A stretch of DNA of 64,000 nt from Saccharomycodes ludwigii (GCF_020623625.1 NC_060202.1:1677501-1741500); one strand, 5' to 3'. Shown: positions 32,597 to 43,047, counted from the stretch's first letter. Notes: generated by a model not told the origin, from the sequence alone. Numbers and translations: made by a program.

Positions 32597-33895
32597 TTAA
32601 TTATTTTCTTCTCTAATCCTTCTATATCTTTTGCGTGATTCCTGAAGGACGTGTTTAATATAAATCTCTCTTGCTGCATTGTAAATAAATGTATACTGAT
32701 CAAGCAGTTGAACCATCTTCAATCGTTGTATACGTAACTGTGACACAATTTGTTCGATTAGATCATGAGTATAATCTCTAACAAAGTCAGGTAAATCTAC
32801 ATCAAAATCTTTAGTAAAATTAACTAAATGATCTAATGCAATAAAAGTACCTGTTCGACCCACACCAGCAGAACAATGTACTACAATGGGATTATTTTGG
32901 ATGTTTAATCCATTGGCAAACTTTGACAGTTCTAATATTGGTTCAAATTCATCTGGTGATGACATGTCTCGCCATTTATCAAAATATATATGATGAATTG
33001 TTTTTGTATGACGATTAGAGGGTGGTTGATTTGAAATAGTTAAATTCATTTTAGTATAAGTAAACGGAAGATTGTGTGAGGCGGCTGAAGGTGTAAAAAC
33101 ACTTAAACATTTTATATCTAATCCATATTTAAATTCAGAAAAATCACCCTGCTTGGTAGACTGTTTTTGTGGAATATGCCATTCTTCTCCTTCTTGACTC
33201 GGCCAATAAGGATAACATTTTTCTCTATAACCTTCTGTTAACGGGGTAACCATGACAATAACAATATCCTTACCAGGACATTTATCAAAACACATCTGCC
33301 AAAATTGGTTGTAAGTCGCCAATGTTGGACCTTGGGTGGCAATATATAATCCTGCCCTCTCACTTTGTTCTGGAATATTAACTTTAACATAAGAAGCGTT
33401 GATATAATCATTACCATCTATAACATTCAACTTAACTCTATTTCTTTCGTAAGTCATGATATTAGCATATCTATTTCTCTTATTATTTGAAATATCAGCA
33501 GAGCACCCTAGTTTCCACTTTGAAGTCTCTGGATGTATGGTGGCATCTCTCAACCTTAAATCTTCTTGTTTTTGAATATATCTGAATTTCTCTATTAAAT
33601 CATTATGTGGCTGGCAAAGATAAGGTGGTAAATCTTTATCATTTATATGGTAGCTTTGTGTTTCTTCTTCTACATTTAGATCAATGCGAGGTTTGTTATC
33701 TTTAACGGTTTCAACATTTCCTTTGTTAATTTTAAAAGGCATGGTTTTAAAATTTATCGGAGAAGTTGAAGGTCTACCAACATTGTTGTTACTATCATTG
33801 GTAGTGTTTTGTGATGTAGTTGAACCATCTATGGGATTGAAATTTGCGACAGCAGTATCAGTTGACGTATTTAAAATCTTTTTTAAAGTGTTCAT
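32597..33895 (-). CDS. PTP1: Ptp1 protein tyrosine phosphatase
   Basis: A 432-residue classical PTP (S. cerevisiae Ptp1 about 335 aa). The signature VVHCSAGVGRTGTF places the nucleophile at Cys341 and the phosphate-binding Arg at 347. Other PTP blocks visible are NRYANIMTYERNRVKL and DYINASYVKV (the KNRY and substrate-recognition loops), YIATQGPTLATYNQFWQM, and the acid-loop region HHIYFDKWRDMSSPDEF. The latter has W-x-D where animal PTPs have WPD, as I recall for yeast Ptp1. About 95 extra Asn/Thr-rich N-terminal residues are present. Ptp1 dephosphorylates phosphotyrosine proteins, including Fpr3, in the cytoplasm. The order SSB-PTP1-BRE4 matches YDL229W-YDL230W-YDL231C. Confidence 0.95.
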   Translation of the reverse strand: MNTLKKILNTSTDTAVANFNPIDGSTTSQNTTNDSNNNVGRPSTSPINFKTMPFKINKGNVETVKDNKPRIDLNVEEETQSYHINDKDLPPYLCQPHNDLIEKFRYIQKQEDLRLRDATIHPETSKWKLGCSADISNNKRNRYANIMTYERNRVKLNVIDGNDYINASYVKVNIPEQSERAGLYIATQGPTLATYNQFWQMCFDKCPGKDIVIVMVTPLTEGYREKCYPYWPSQEGEEWHIPQKQSTKQGDFSEFKYGLDIKCLSVFTPSAASHNLPFTYTKMNLTISNQPPSNRHTKTIHHIYFDKWRDMSSPDEFEPILELSKFANGLNIQNNPIVVHCSAGVGRTGTFIALDHLVNFTKDFDVDLPDFVRDYTHDLIEQIVSQLRIQRLKMVQLLDQYTFIYNAAREIYIKHVLQESRKRYRRIREENN

Positions 33896-33951
33896 CTTAA
33901 TAATTTTTGTTATTATTCTGAAGTCGAGTGTTGATGGATGAGAACAAATAG

Positions 33952-33985
<34 letters not shown>

Positions 33986-34263
33986 AAAAAAAAAGAAGGG
34001 GCGGAAAATATGATTTCCAATTTATATGTAGTGATAAATAATATAAAAGATAGGAAGGATACAATGTTATTGGTTGTTGTAATGTATGGGTGTATATACT
34101 ATTAGACAGCGCATTATCAAACGTTTTTATAATGTACAGGTTTACTAAGAATGGCAACAGTATAAAAGTTTTGTAGTTCATCTTTTTACAAATTAAAAGC
34201 TGGCGGAATGAATGGACATTATTTTATTTTTTTTAAGCGCTTACTTTTTAAATTTATTTTCTT

Positions 34264-34294
<31 letters not shown>

Positions 34295-34920
34295 CCATTT
34301 AAATCTCATTTGAAGTATAAACAACAGATAGTAATTAAGAGCTGGTCACCTGATCAGTATTATAAGATATACGCAATCTTTGTGACGGTCGCAATAAAAG
34401 CGTCTTTTCTTTTTTATTTTTTTTTTTTTTTTCTTTTTTTTTTATTTTTTTGGCAATGTGTGGCAATGTGGCAAGGTATTCCGGAAAAAGTCGGGTTCAT
34501 TAATAAAATAAATGATAATAATATTAATAACAGAAAAAAAGAATAAAAAGAAAAAAAAAAAAAAAAACACGCATTTCTTTTTTTACGCTATTGATTAAGA
34601 TAGCGACTTTCGATAAAATCATGCGATGATTAAACAAATCGCCGACAAAAATAATAAAACTTATATATCCTACAAAGATTATAAATACTAAGACCAAATT
34701 TAAATCTTATTCAAAGTTATTGTACTTCTGTTGATGTTTCCAAGAAGAAAAAGAATGGGGAAAAAAAAAATTATTGATTTTTTTTGATATTTCAACCTCA
34801 TAAAACACCTTTTTTAATTGATATAAAATAATAAAATAATAAAATTAAGGGGAAAAAAGAAAGAAGGAAGAAAGAAAAAAAAAAACAAAAAAAAAAAAAA
34901 AAAAACTTTCGACAAAAGAT
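33896..34920. other. divergent promoter region, PTP1 and BRE4
   Basis: 1.0 kb between divergently transcribed genes. A 24-A run lies near 33958-33982 next to PTP1, T tracts at 34268-34293 and 34421-34449, and A-rich sequence with AG-rich repeats just upstream of the BRE4 ATG. The roughly 112-codon frame at 34208-34546 is mostly Phe from T tracts and is not credible. Confidence 0.6.
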
Positions 34921-37900
34921 ATGCCTACTTCTATAATGGATGGACCCATAGCTAATTCCACCAATAAGAAAACTGCTATTAAAAACAATAGCAATATTAA
35001 CATCACATCTTTGACTTTTAAAGAAAATACTCTCAATAGTAACAGCAATGCTCACACAACTCGACCTAGTTCCTCAAATATAGAAAATAATATTTTAACC
35101 GGCTCATACACTCAACAATCATTTTTAAAATTATCTGGTATTGGAAAACAATCTGAGTCTTCCACTAACCTACCTTCTCACTCTCATCAAATACCACCAT
35201 CATCCTCCGTTCCTCCTAATAATTTTCTGAAACTCACTCCACTCACCCCCTTCCAAAGACAATTACATGATACTGGAAGTAAGAGTAACAATATTAGCCC
35301 GTTTCATTCTAGAACTTCTTTTTCCCAAATAAAACTAGACAAATTAGTCGGTGATACACCAATAGACTATATCGATGATTATGGGTTGGAAGAATTAAGA
35401 AATGGGTTTTTTGACCCAATTTTTTCAAAACACTTAAAGTTGCCCAGGAGATCTCACAGTTACACTAGCAATAATGAACTTAACGGCAATAAGAAAAATT
35501 CGGGTTTGTTTGGCTATTTTGGATTTTGGAACAACTCCATTTTAAATTTTTTCCAAATCGAGTATAGAAATTTTTTAAATCATTATAGATGTATTATAAA
35601 GTATTTCATGGCTTTTTTCATAGCCATGGTTTTGTGTGTTATTCCCAAATGTGGCAAATGGATTGGTGGATCTTATAGATTTTTCCTTGTTTTCTCCGTT
35701 TTGGTTCATCATCCAGCAAGAACCATTGGTATTCAACTAGAAATGACCTTATGGTCTATACTGGGTTCTGTTTTAGGATTAGGGTGGGGTAGTTTAGCTT
35801 GGTTTGTTTCCACTTGTTCAAAAACCATCGTTGATCACCAGGGTGGTGTTTTATTTACTAGTTTATTTTTGGGGGTTACAGTGGCCACTTTTTTCAGAAC
35901 AAAATACCCAAGGCTATTATATATTACTATCTCATTTACCATCGTTTTAATTTTCACCTCTTGTTCTCATATTTTGAATTTCCATGGTCATGCTCTTGAA
36001 GAACAAGCAGCAATGATTCCAAACTCCAAAGGTTATTACTATCACTATATGCCTTGGAAAAATATGTGGGATTTTGGTATTGCATATCTTTTTGGTATGA
36101 TATTATGCCTACTAATTTCCATCTGTATTTTGCCTGAATTAGGTGGGGCCCCATTAATCGATGCCTTTAACCAAACTTTCCAGGATCTTGATAATTTTTT
36201 GACAGCTATCATTGACCCTAACTGCTGCAATGATTTGGACACTTTGGAAAATTTGAAAAGGAAAGTTATTGACTGCATGAATATAACATTAACTGAAAGT
36301 TTTAGAGAGTTTTCCAATCAATTAAAATTCAATAGATTTAGGGAAGATTATTTAAGAAAATTGAGAAATGGGTTGACCAATTGCATTTCGCCCTTAAGAT
36401 GCATACCTCTAGACAATTCTCTGATTTTTAACACAATCGACCTAAAAGAATTAAAAAAGACAGTTTCATCTCAAGAAAAATTTCAAGAATTAGAAAAAAA
36501 TGGTAGAAACAACAATGAAAATAATAATAATATTAATTCTGACAACACTACTTTTACAAGCGATGATGACCAGAGTATTATTTCTACATCAGGCAATCCC
36601 ACTCCTTTGCCTAAATTTAATTCAAGTATGGCACCTACTCCGTCGGATGTATATATTTCCGTGTTAAAAAAGCATTTCCAAAAGCCTATTTTCCGATTAA
36701 TTACCGCCATGAGTAAAAGTTTGGAATTAAATAAAACTCTTTTACTTAACAAAAAACAAAAAAATAAAAAACAGGAATGTATCTGTTTAACTAATGATAT
36801 CAAACGGGCAATTTACAATATTGATTCTGCCTACAGAGAATATACCAAAACTGATTTTTTTTGTAGAGAACTTTTATCCGATACAAATAGTATAAAAATA
36901 TTTCTATTTTTGAGGTATTTACGTCAATCCGCTAAATATTTAGTAATTACAAATGAGACATTGGAGGACCTATTAGAGTCTGAATGTTTTACAAGAATAT
37001 TATTGCCAAAATATCCGTTAAAAAGAGCTTTGAATAGATTGCCTAAAAGATGTTTTGTTGATCAGGGGGCAGGCAATGTTTTAGATTATTATCAAACAAA
37101 ACAAGATGTGGATGATGCTTTCGAACAGATTTATAACATTTATACATCAAAACACAAAGTGTGGGAAGATACGAAGGGGGAAGATACGAAGGGGGAAACC
37201 ACAAAGGGGGGAAATAACAAGTTAGTTTATGACAAACATACAAGAGCTATAGATCATACCGACTTTAATTTCCATACGACTACTAATCGGTTTAGATACA
37301 AGCTTTGGGGATTAACTTGTGTTTTATTTGGTGTGGAAATGAAATGGGCCTTAAAGATTTCCACAATTGTGACTTTTATTTGCATTCCAGGATGGTTACT
37401 TCAATCTTATAGATGGTATCAATCTTTCCAATGTTGGACTGGTGCCATACTTTTTTGTATTCTTGCCGATGATAGAAATTCGGGCACCTGGCCAAGTTTG
37501 TTTAGAAGATCGATGTGTTGCTTGATCGGGATATTTTGGGGATGGTGTGCTAACCAAGCCAGACATTTTAGCAGTCCATATGTTATTGTTACATTTGGTT
37601 CTATTTTATGTGTTGTATATGCTCACAATTTTTTTGTTTATGGGAATACAAAATCAAGCTTTACCGCATTGTTTGCCTTTACCGTCATATCTTTGGAACC
37701 CATTAGTAGTAATACTTTCAAACCAGATACCGCATATATTTGGAAATGTACTTGGGTCACTGGACTATCTTTATTTTTATGTTGTATTTTATCAATTCCG
37801 GTTACATGGATGTTGGGGTCTTTTTCAGCCAGAACAGAATTGAGGTTAGCTGTTTCTTCATTATTATCACACGTTAGCCAATCATATCAATCAGTCACTG

Positions 37901-38541
37901 ACAGGTATTTATATCGTGATATTGACGATGAACCAACCGAATTAACTTTGAGACTTTCAAATATCCGGGAAATCAGGTTATCACAAAGTATTATGGCTAT
38001 CAAAGACTTACTGACAAAGGCTGATATCGAGCCTTATTATTTACACAAATTCAATGGTGAAACTTATAAAGAAATCATTCAAACCTGCGAATTTTTAACT
38101 GAAAAAATAATCCAAGCCAGGTTATCGGGGAAATATTTCCGTATTTGGGAATTGGATTCTGATGCACATAGTACTAGAGCTTTATTGTCCTTGCGTAGGG
38201 ATAGTGTGTCATCGGTTATTTTTGTGTTTTACATGTTATCTAATTGTTTCAGATCAAAGAATAAGCTCCCTCCATTTTTACCTGACCCTATCTTGGCAAG
38301 AAAAAAGTTGTATGACTTTTTGTCCAAGTTTGAACAGCTGCACCAAATGACTAATGATGATAACAAGAAAAGTATAAGTCGAACTAGTGAAAATAATGCA
38401 GATCTAGATGATTATGAAAAGTCGCATTGGCGTGAAGTTCATAGTTTAGCATTTGCTAGCGCATTCACTGATATTACTGTTGGTTTACAAAAACTAATTC
38501 ACTTATCTAAAGAACTTTTAGGAGAAGAGAAAACATGGTGA
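34921..38541 (+). CDS. BRE4: Bre4-like multi-pass membrane protein
   Basis: A 1,206-residue protein (S. cerevisiae Bre4 about 1,125 aa). A cytosolic Ser/Asn-rich N-terminus of about 220 residues is followed by a first block of hydrophobic helices (about 225-410, including YFMAFFIAMVLCVIP, FFLVFSVLVHHPART and ITISFTIVLIFTSC). A long hydrophilic middle follows, then a second membrane block (about 790-970, including ISTIVTFICIPGWLL, IVTFGSILCVVYAHNFF and WVTGLSLFLCCILSIPVTWML) and a helical cytosolic C-terminus. This two-block layout is that of the ArAE_2/DUF2421 family, related to aromatic acid exporters. S. cerevisiae bre4 mutants are brefeldin A sensitive, suggesting a trafficking or drug-handling role; the substrate is unknown. 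A small GEDTKGEDTKGETTKGG repeat lies near residue 745. Confidence 0.93.
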   Translation: MPTSIMDGPIANSTNKKTAIKNNSNINITSLTFKENTLNSNSNAHTTRPSSSNIENNILTGSYTQQSFLKLSGIGKQSESSTNLPSHSHQIPPSSSVPPNNFLKLTPLTPFQRQLHDTGSKSNNISPFHSRTSFSQIKLDKLVGDTPIDYIDDYGLEELRNGFFDPIFSKHLKLPRRSHSYTSNNELNGNKKNSGLFGYFGFWNNSILNFFQIEYRNFLNHYRCIIKYFMAFFIAMVLCVIPKCGKWIGGSYRFFLVFSVLVHHPARTIGIQLEMTLWSILGSVLGLGWGSLAWFVSTCSKTIVDHQGGVLFTSLFLGVTVATFFRTKYPRLLYITISFTIVLIFTSCSHILNFHGHALEEQAAMIPNSKGYYYHYMPWKNMWDFGIAYLFGMILCLLISICILPELGGAPLIDAFNQTFQDLDNFLTAIIDPNCCNDLDTLENLKRKVIDCMNITLTESFREFSNQLKFNRFREDYLRKLRNGLTNCISPLRCIPLDNSLIFNTIDLKELKKTVSSQEKFQELEKNGRNNNENNNNINSDNTTFTSDDDQSIISTSGNPTPLPKFNSSMAPTPSDVYISVLKKHFQKPIFRLITAMSKSLELNKTLLLNKKQKNKKQECICLTNDIKRAIYNIDSAYREYTKTDFFCRELLSDTNSIKIFLFLRYLRQSAKYLVITNETLEDLLESECFTRILLPKYPLKRALNRLPKRCFVDQGAGNVLDYYQTKQDVDDAFEQIYNIYTSKHKVWEDTKGEDTKGETTKGGNNKLVYDKHTRAIDHTDFNFHTTTNRFRYKLWGLTCVLFGVEMKWALKISTIVTFICIPGWLLQSYRWYQSFQCWTGAILFCILADDRNSGTWPSLFRRSMCCLIGIFWGWCANQARHFSSPYVIVTFGSILCVVYAHNFFVYGNTKSSFTALFAFTVISLEPISSNTFKPDTAYIWKCTWVTGLSLFLCCILSIPVTWMLGSFSARTELRLAVSSLLSHVSQSYQSVTDRYLYRDIDDEPTELTLRLSNIREIRLSQSIMAIKDLLTKADIEPYYLHKFNGETYKEIIQTCEFLTEKIIQARLSGKYFRIWELDSDAHSTRALLSLRRDSVSSVIFVFYMLSNCFRSKNKLPPFLPDPILARKKLYDFLSKFEQLHQMTNDDNKKSISRTSENNADLDDYEKSHWREVHSLAFASAFTDITVGLQKLIHLSKELLGEEKTW

Positions 38542-38543
38542 AT

Positions 38544-38574
<31 letters not shown>

Positions 38575-38906
38575 CTTTTTTCTTTGTTATACTCTACTAT
38601 CAATCTTGAGTATTTTAATGTTTGTTTTCCTTTCTGAAAAAAACACAACTTAAAAATTGATTGTATCATATTTGATAATTTCAATAATGTATAAAATTTT
38701 CCAATTAAAAGAACTGAAATTTATATATATATATATATATTTATTTATTTATTTAGTATATATAAATTGTATCCGTCTCGTAGAAAGAAATAATATATAA
38801 TTTAGCATGACTTTTTCTTTGTAACTTTATTCGAAACAGGATGTTGTATTTTTATCCAAAAATTTATTGCAAACACAGTTTTTTTTAACTAAAGGTTGAA
38901 ATGGCT
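38542..38906. other. convergent spacer, BRE4 to OST4
   Basis: 365 bp between converging stop codons. T tract at 38549-38573, a TA-alternating run near 38721-38740 and (TTTA)n at 38741-38755, consistent with terminators on both strands. Nothing else seen. Confidence 0.55.
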
Positions 38907-39071
38907 TTATTCCAGCAATTCGTCTTTCTCGGCAAAATACTCTTCTTTTTCATTTGGTTCTTGTTTGTCTGGAGTCGTATTCAGTTGAATTGCTCCATAT
39001 AGTACGATTAAAACAAACATACTAATACCGAATATTATAGCCATAGCATTTAATTGGTTATCTGTAATCAT
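38907..39071 (-). CDS. OST4: Ost4, small subunit of oligosaccharyltransferase
   Basis: A 54-residue single-pass membrane mini-protein. The start is the ATG at 39071 (MITDNQLNAMAIIFGISMF, then VLIVLYGAIQL), which aligns with the yeast Ost4 pattern M-I-S/T-D-x-Q-L-N-x-x-A-I-x-F-G-I; the frame extends further upstream only through a TA repeat and is not coding there. Ost4 (36 aa in S. cerevisiae) is a single helix in the ER membrane that holds Ost3/Ost6 to Stt3. Here the helix is followed by an unusual acidic tail of roughly 20 residues (PDKQEPNEKEEYFAEKDELLE). Position between BRE4 and the MFG1 group matches YDL231C-YDL232W-YDL233W. Confidence 0.9.
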   Translation of the reverse strand: MITDNQLNAMAIIFGISMFVLIVLYGAIQLNTTPDKQEPNEKEEYFAEKDELLE

Positions 39072-39551
39072 ATTCTTTTCTCTCTCTATGTATATATATA
39101 TATATATATTAATATGAATCAAAGGATATCCTATAGTTTATATTGATGGACGTTATATCTCTTAGAATAACTTTATCTTTTTCTGATCATGAATGTTAAA
39201 AAAAAAAAAAAAAATAAAAATAAAAATAAAAATAAAAAACCCTTTTTTGTAATAAAATGTTTTGAAACTTTGTGTGAACACGATATCTTTTTTTTTTTGT
39301 TTTTATAGATATAGAAATGAAAAATAAATTACCAATAAAAATCAATTTTCAAAACAAAAAACAAAAAAAAAAAAAAAAAAAAAAAAAAAACGGCTTAGAC
39401 AGAGAATTACATCCAAAGTCCGAGTACAAAACATTTGATTATCGGGATATTTTGTAAAATCTTTTTATAGAGATAAATCATACTTAAAAAATATTATATA
39501 AATTATGTAAAATTACACACAAGAATGCACTATTTGAATATTGGACTAAAA
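39072..39551. other. intergenic, OST4 promoter and VID27 3' flank
   Basis: 480 bp. A TA-alternating run at 39089-39110 lies only about 20-40 bp upstream of the OST4 ATG; (AAAAAT)n sits near 39208-39238 and a 27-A run near 39364-39390. YNL211C, a small gene next to VID27 in S. cerevisiae, is not recognisable here. Confidence 0.55.
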
Positions 39552-41608
39552 TTAAACCTTTCTCGAAGTGGCCATAGATACACCTTTATCAAAGGCAACA
39601 ACAACTTGATTATTGGAGCCATAAACAAAATTATCTTCTATAACATCGAAATCATATTTCTTCAATAAAACAGGCTCTTTTATACCTTTGCAAATGTTTC
39701 GTAATTTCCAGAAAATAATAAACTTGCCAGTTGATGTAACGACAGTATCTTCTTTTGCATAACGACCATAATTAAAGTATCCCCTTGAAAATATAATATT
39801 TGATTCCCCGGAACTTCTAATTTGTGTCTTAATTGTTTCTGGTAATTTCAAATAATAATATTTTGGATTAGAGTTTGACTTGGAAAACGCCAATAAGTCA
39901 GTAGTTTCTTTGCCCTCATATATTTTTAGATCGTATAAAATCAAATGATCCGTACACGTAGCTAACAACCAACGACCATCATTTGAAATAACAGAATGTT
40001 TAATTTCATCACCAAATCCAGGAATTAGGGTCTTGGCTCTTATACCCAATTTGTCGTATAATCTGATTGATCCATCTGTAGACCCAACGCTAACATAACC
40101 TTCTTGTGACGTAGTTAACGATGTGAATTTAGGATTCGTCTTATAATCAAATGTAGCATCTAAAACAATTTTATTATTTGAATTGATACGTGGATCCACT
40201 TGAAATAAAGATTTTTTCGATACACCAAGAAAGCTTTGTTCGTTGGTTAATTGATCATATTTTTTAGCTGGACCAAAACTGGTCAGAGCTTTGTTTCCCA
40301 TGGACCATTTCTCAACAATAGTACCTCTTTCTATATCCATTTTATAAATAGCCGTCTGGTCAGAGGGATTTTGGAAAAGCATGGCCCTATCTTCCATATA
40401 TAACATTGGTTTATAAGGTGTAAAATGCTTTTTATCCTTTATATCAGAAATATTGCTTATTGTCGTAACATATTCTAATTCGTTATCTTCCTCATTATTT
40501 TTCAAAATGGAAATGTTGGATCTGTGTACAACGTAAGATCTGTCTAATTTAAATCCAACAGTTAGTGAATCTGTTTTGCTATGAGGTTCATAGAAATTCC
40601 TAATAATTTTATTTTTTCCCATATCTTCTGAAAAAGATTGATTAGCTGTTTCTTCTTTTTCTTCTTCCTTTTCTTCATCATCATTGTCTTCTTCTTCATC
40701 ATCATCAGCATCATCATCGGATGTATCAAGGGCAATAAACAATTCTTTATTTTTGATTTGCATGTCTGTTTTAGTTTCTGTATCAGTGTTATGAGTTTCC
40801 TTTTCATTATTTTCCTTATCGAAGCTAGCTACTGAATTTTGAAACCTTTTAAAGTCTAAAGGATCATTAAATTTGACAACATAATGAATTGTACTGGTAG
40901 ATCCGAAATTATAATTAAAATGGAATTCTAATTCGGATCCAATAAACACTGGTTCAATATTAGATGCAAAATCAACACTGACAATAAGTTCTTTTTTTTA
41001 TCAAAAATTTTTATCCAATAATCATATTTAGTTTTCAAAAGTTTGACAGAACCTCTTGCTGCTTGTAATTTTTTTTTCTTTGAAGTTTCATCATATATAC
41101 TAATCAAAACATCATCTAAAAAAAAAATCAATTCTTCAGATATCGAAACATTGTTTAAATTTTTTGCTAAATCAATAACTGCTTTGTCATTTTCTTTTTC
41201 TTCCTTTTCTTCTCCCTCTCCCGCTCCCTCTTCCTCTTCTTCTTCATCTTCCTCTTCCTCATCAACGTTAACGGTTACAATTTCCACTCCAGTTTTCAAT
41301 AAGATATTTATAATGTTATCAAATGATCCAGCATCAGTGAGAGGAGCGGCTATATATTGATAGTTTTTTTCATTATTTCTAGATCCTTCAACAATTTCAA
41401 TAATTTTCAAATCACTATTGACAGTAAATCTCAAATTTTCTAAAAGAAACAACCACTTCAGTTGTGAATCAAAATTATCGGTAATTATCAACTGTTTGGA
41501 TGATTTAGAATCATTAACTGTTAACTTTGAAGATTTTGACAAAACTTCAAAAGCTGAATTGTTGTTTTTAAAGAGGATAAATCTACCTTCGGTTAACGCT
41601 GCTATCAT
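39552..41608 (-). CDS. VID27: Vid27-like protein, interrupted in an A8 run
   Basis: Two adjacent frames together cover Vid27 (S. cerevisiae about 782 aa). The first runs from ATG 41608 (MIAALTEGRFILFKNNNSAF) through a Glu-rich stretch to KYDYWIKIFDKKK. The Vid27 pattern then continues in another frame as ELIVSVDFASNIEPVFIGS, DSLTVGFKLDRSYVV, PYKPMLYMEDRA, YKMDIERGTIVEKWS, VDPRINSNNKIVLD and LGIRAKTLIPGFG, to the stop at 39552. The switch coincides with eight T at 40992-40999 (A8 on the coding strand); one more A makes a single frame of about 685 residues. The C-terminal part is a WD40-like beta propeller; the N-terminal part is PH-like. Yeast Vid27 is cytoplasmic, of poorly known function, linked to vacuolar import and degradation by name. 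Homopolymer miscall is the likely cause of the break. Confidence 0.9.
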
Positions 41609-42063
41609 TATGACTTTCTTCACTTTATATATATATATACTATAGGTAGAAAGAAAATACTTTTATATATTATTATAAGAATAACAATGGATAAAAGACT
41701 CTCTTACTTGTGCATTATGAGATGATTGGCAAGATATCTGTACTTATAACATGTGATTTTCTGCTTTTCTTTATTTGCCTCCTTTCCTTAAATGGATTTG
41801 GTCGGATAACACCAAGCCAAAACTTTTAGTTAGAAGGGGGCGAAGGGAATTGTGGCTGTGCATTGTGATCTCAGCTAAGCTGCTGTTACTTTTATTGCTA
41901 TCAACTTATTTCTAAAATAAGTTACGGGTGCATTTTAATATTCTTTACAAAGTGTATCAATACAAAAGCCTTCGGGTTCTATCTAATTCGGACATTAAAT
42001 GAAATTAATAAAAATAATAAAAAAAAATGACATCCAAATATAAAAAAGAAAAAAAGAAAAAAA

Positions 42064-42094
<31 letters not shown>

Positions 42095-42188
42095 TAGATA
42101 AATAAGATATTTTTAATATACATATGGATATATTTATGTGGTTGTATGCACCTGTAAGTAAGCTCAATAATATCTTCTTAATAATATT
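41609..42188. other. divergent promoter region, VID27 and RRG9
   Basis: 580 bp between divergent genes. TA-alternating runs lie on both sides, at 41625-41640 (17 bp from the VID27 ATG) and 42064-42095 (about 95 bp from the RRG9 ATG). The middle (41740-41980) is of mixed composition and shows no frame or RNA gene. Confidence 0.6.
42064..42095. repeat. (TA)n microsatellite upstream of RRG9
   Basis: About 32 bp of alternating TA, about 95 bp upstream of the RRG9 ATG and within the VID27/RRG9 divergent promoter. Confidence 0.9.
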
Positions 42189-42896
42189 ATGATTAAAAAA
42201 TGGTCACATTTGTTTTTCTCTTTTCAATCCCCAAAGGTAAAAATATTAGCAGCTGTGTCAACAACAATAAAAACGAGTAGAGCGACTGCATTCAATTTAG
42301 TTTCACACAGACATTCATCATCAGCCAAAAAATTAATAGCATTAATAAATGAAAAGAAAGTGGAAAAATTTGTAGAAAAAGAGGAAAAGAGCATTCCTAA
42401 TACCATTCCAACTAATAAGGAAGTGCCGCTTTGGCTATCCCAAAAAATTGCTTTGAAGAAAAAATTCAAGCAGTGGAATCCACCTAAAAAGCTTAATAGA
42501 GATACTATGAATAGTATAAGATTATTAAAACAAACAATGCCTGATTTGGACGCAACCACTTTGGCAAACCAGTTTAAAGTAAGTCCTGATGCAATTAGAA
42601 GAATTTTGAAATCGAAATGGAACCCTAGAACGGAAGAGGAGAGAACTGACGTAGAGGATAGGTGGATAAGGCGAGGACAAAATCTACTGAAAAATGGGTT
42701 TACGGTCAATCCCCCAAAAAGAAAAATTATAATATCAAATGGAGAATCTATTGCAACAACAACTTCCACCGACAATATTAACAATAAGCGTTCTAAGAAT
42801 GGTTCATTATCGTTGAAAACACCGTCAAGGAAGCTAACCGTGGCACAAAGAAAGTTAATGTTATTAAAAAATAACAATAATGGAAATTTGACATAA
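42189..42896 (+). CDS. RRG9: Rrg9-like mitochondrial protein (neugrin family)
   Basis: A 235-residue protein (S. cerevisiae Rrg9 about 214 aa). The N-terminus is basic and free of acidic residues for about 50 positions, consistent with a mitochondrial presequence. The neugrin/Rrg9 core spans about 85-180: WLSQKIALKKKFKQWNPPKK, MPDLDATTLANQFKVSPDAI, then RRILKSKW. The motif resembles a helix-turn-helix in which VSPDAIRRILKSKW would be the recognition part. Rrg9 is needed for respiratory growth and mitochondrial genome maintenance in yeast. Position adjacent to VID27 and PEX17 matches YNL212W-YNL213C-YNL214W. Confidence 0.93.
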   Translation: MIKKWSHLFFSFQSPKVKILAAVSTTIKTSRATAFNLVSHRHSSSAKKLIALINEKKVEKFVEKEEKSIPNTIPTNKEVPLWLSQKIALKKKFKQWNPPKKLNRDTMNSIRLLKQTMPDLDATTLANQFKVSPDAIRRILKSKWNPRTEEERTDVEDRWIRRGQNLLKNGFTVNPPKRKIIISNGESIATTTSTDNINNKRSKNGSLSLKTPSRKLTVAQRKLMLLKNNNNGNLT

Positions 42897-43009
42897 GCGT
42901 ATACTTTCAAAAGTAAAATGCCTCAATAGAAGATAAGATTATAAAGGGATTATAAGAACAATAGTGTGGAAGATGTTTCAATACGTTTATTAATTTATTT
43001 TATTTCTCT

Positions 43010-43047
<38 letters not shown>

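Noticed and set aside
39072-39122. N-terminal extension of OST4 through the TA repeat
   Set aside because: Ile-Tyr repeats translated from (TA)n; the internal ATG at 39071 matches Ost4 exactly in pattern.
5285-40999. Programmed ribosomal frameshifting as the cause of the three frame breaks
   Set aside because: Yeast plus-one and minus-one sites use specific heptamers with a stimulator; here all breaks sit in plain A runs and share the same one-base deficit, so sequencing error is preferred. Kept only as an alternative in the findings.
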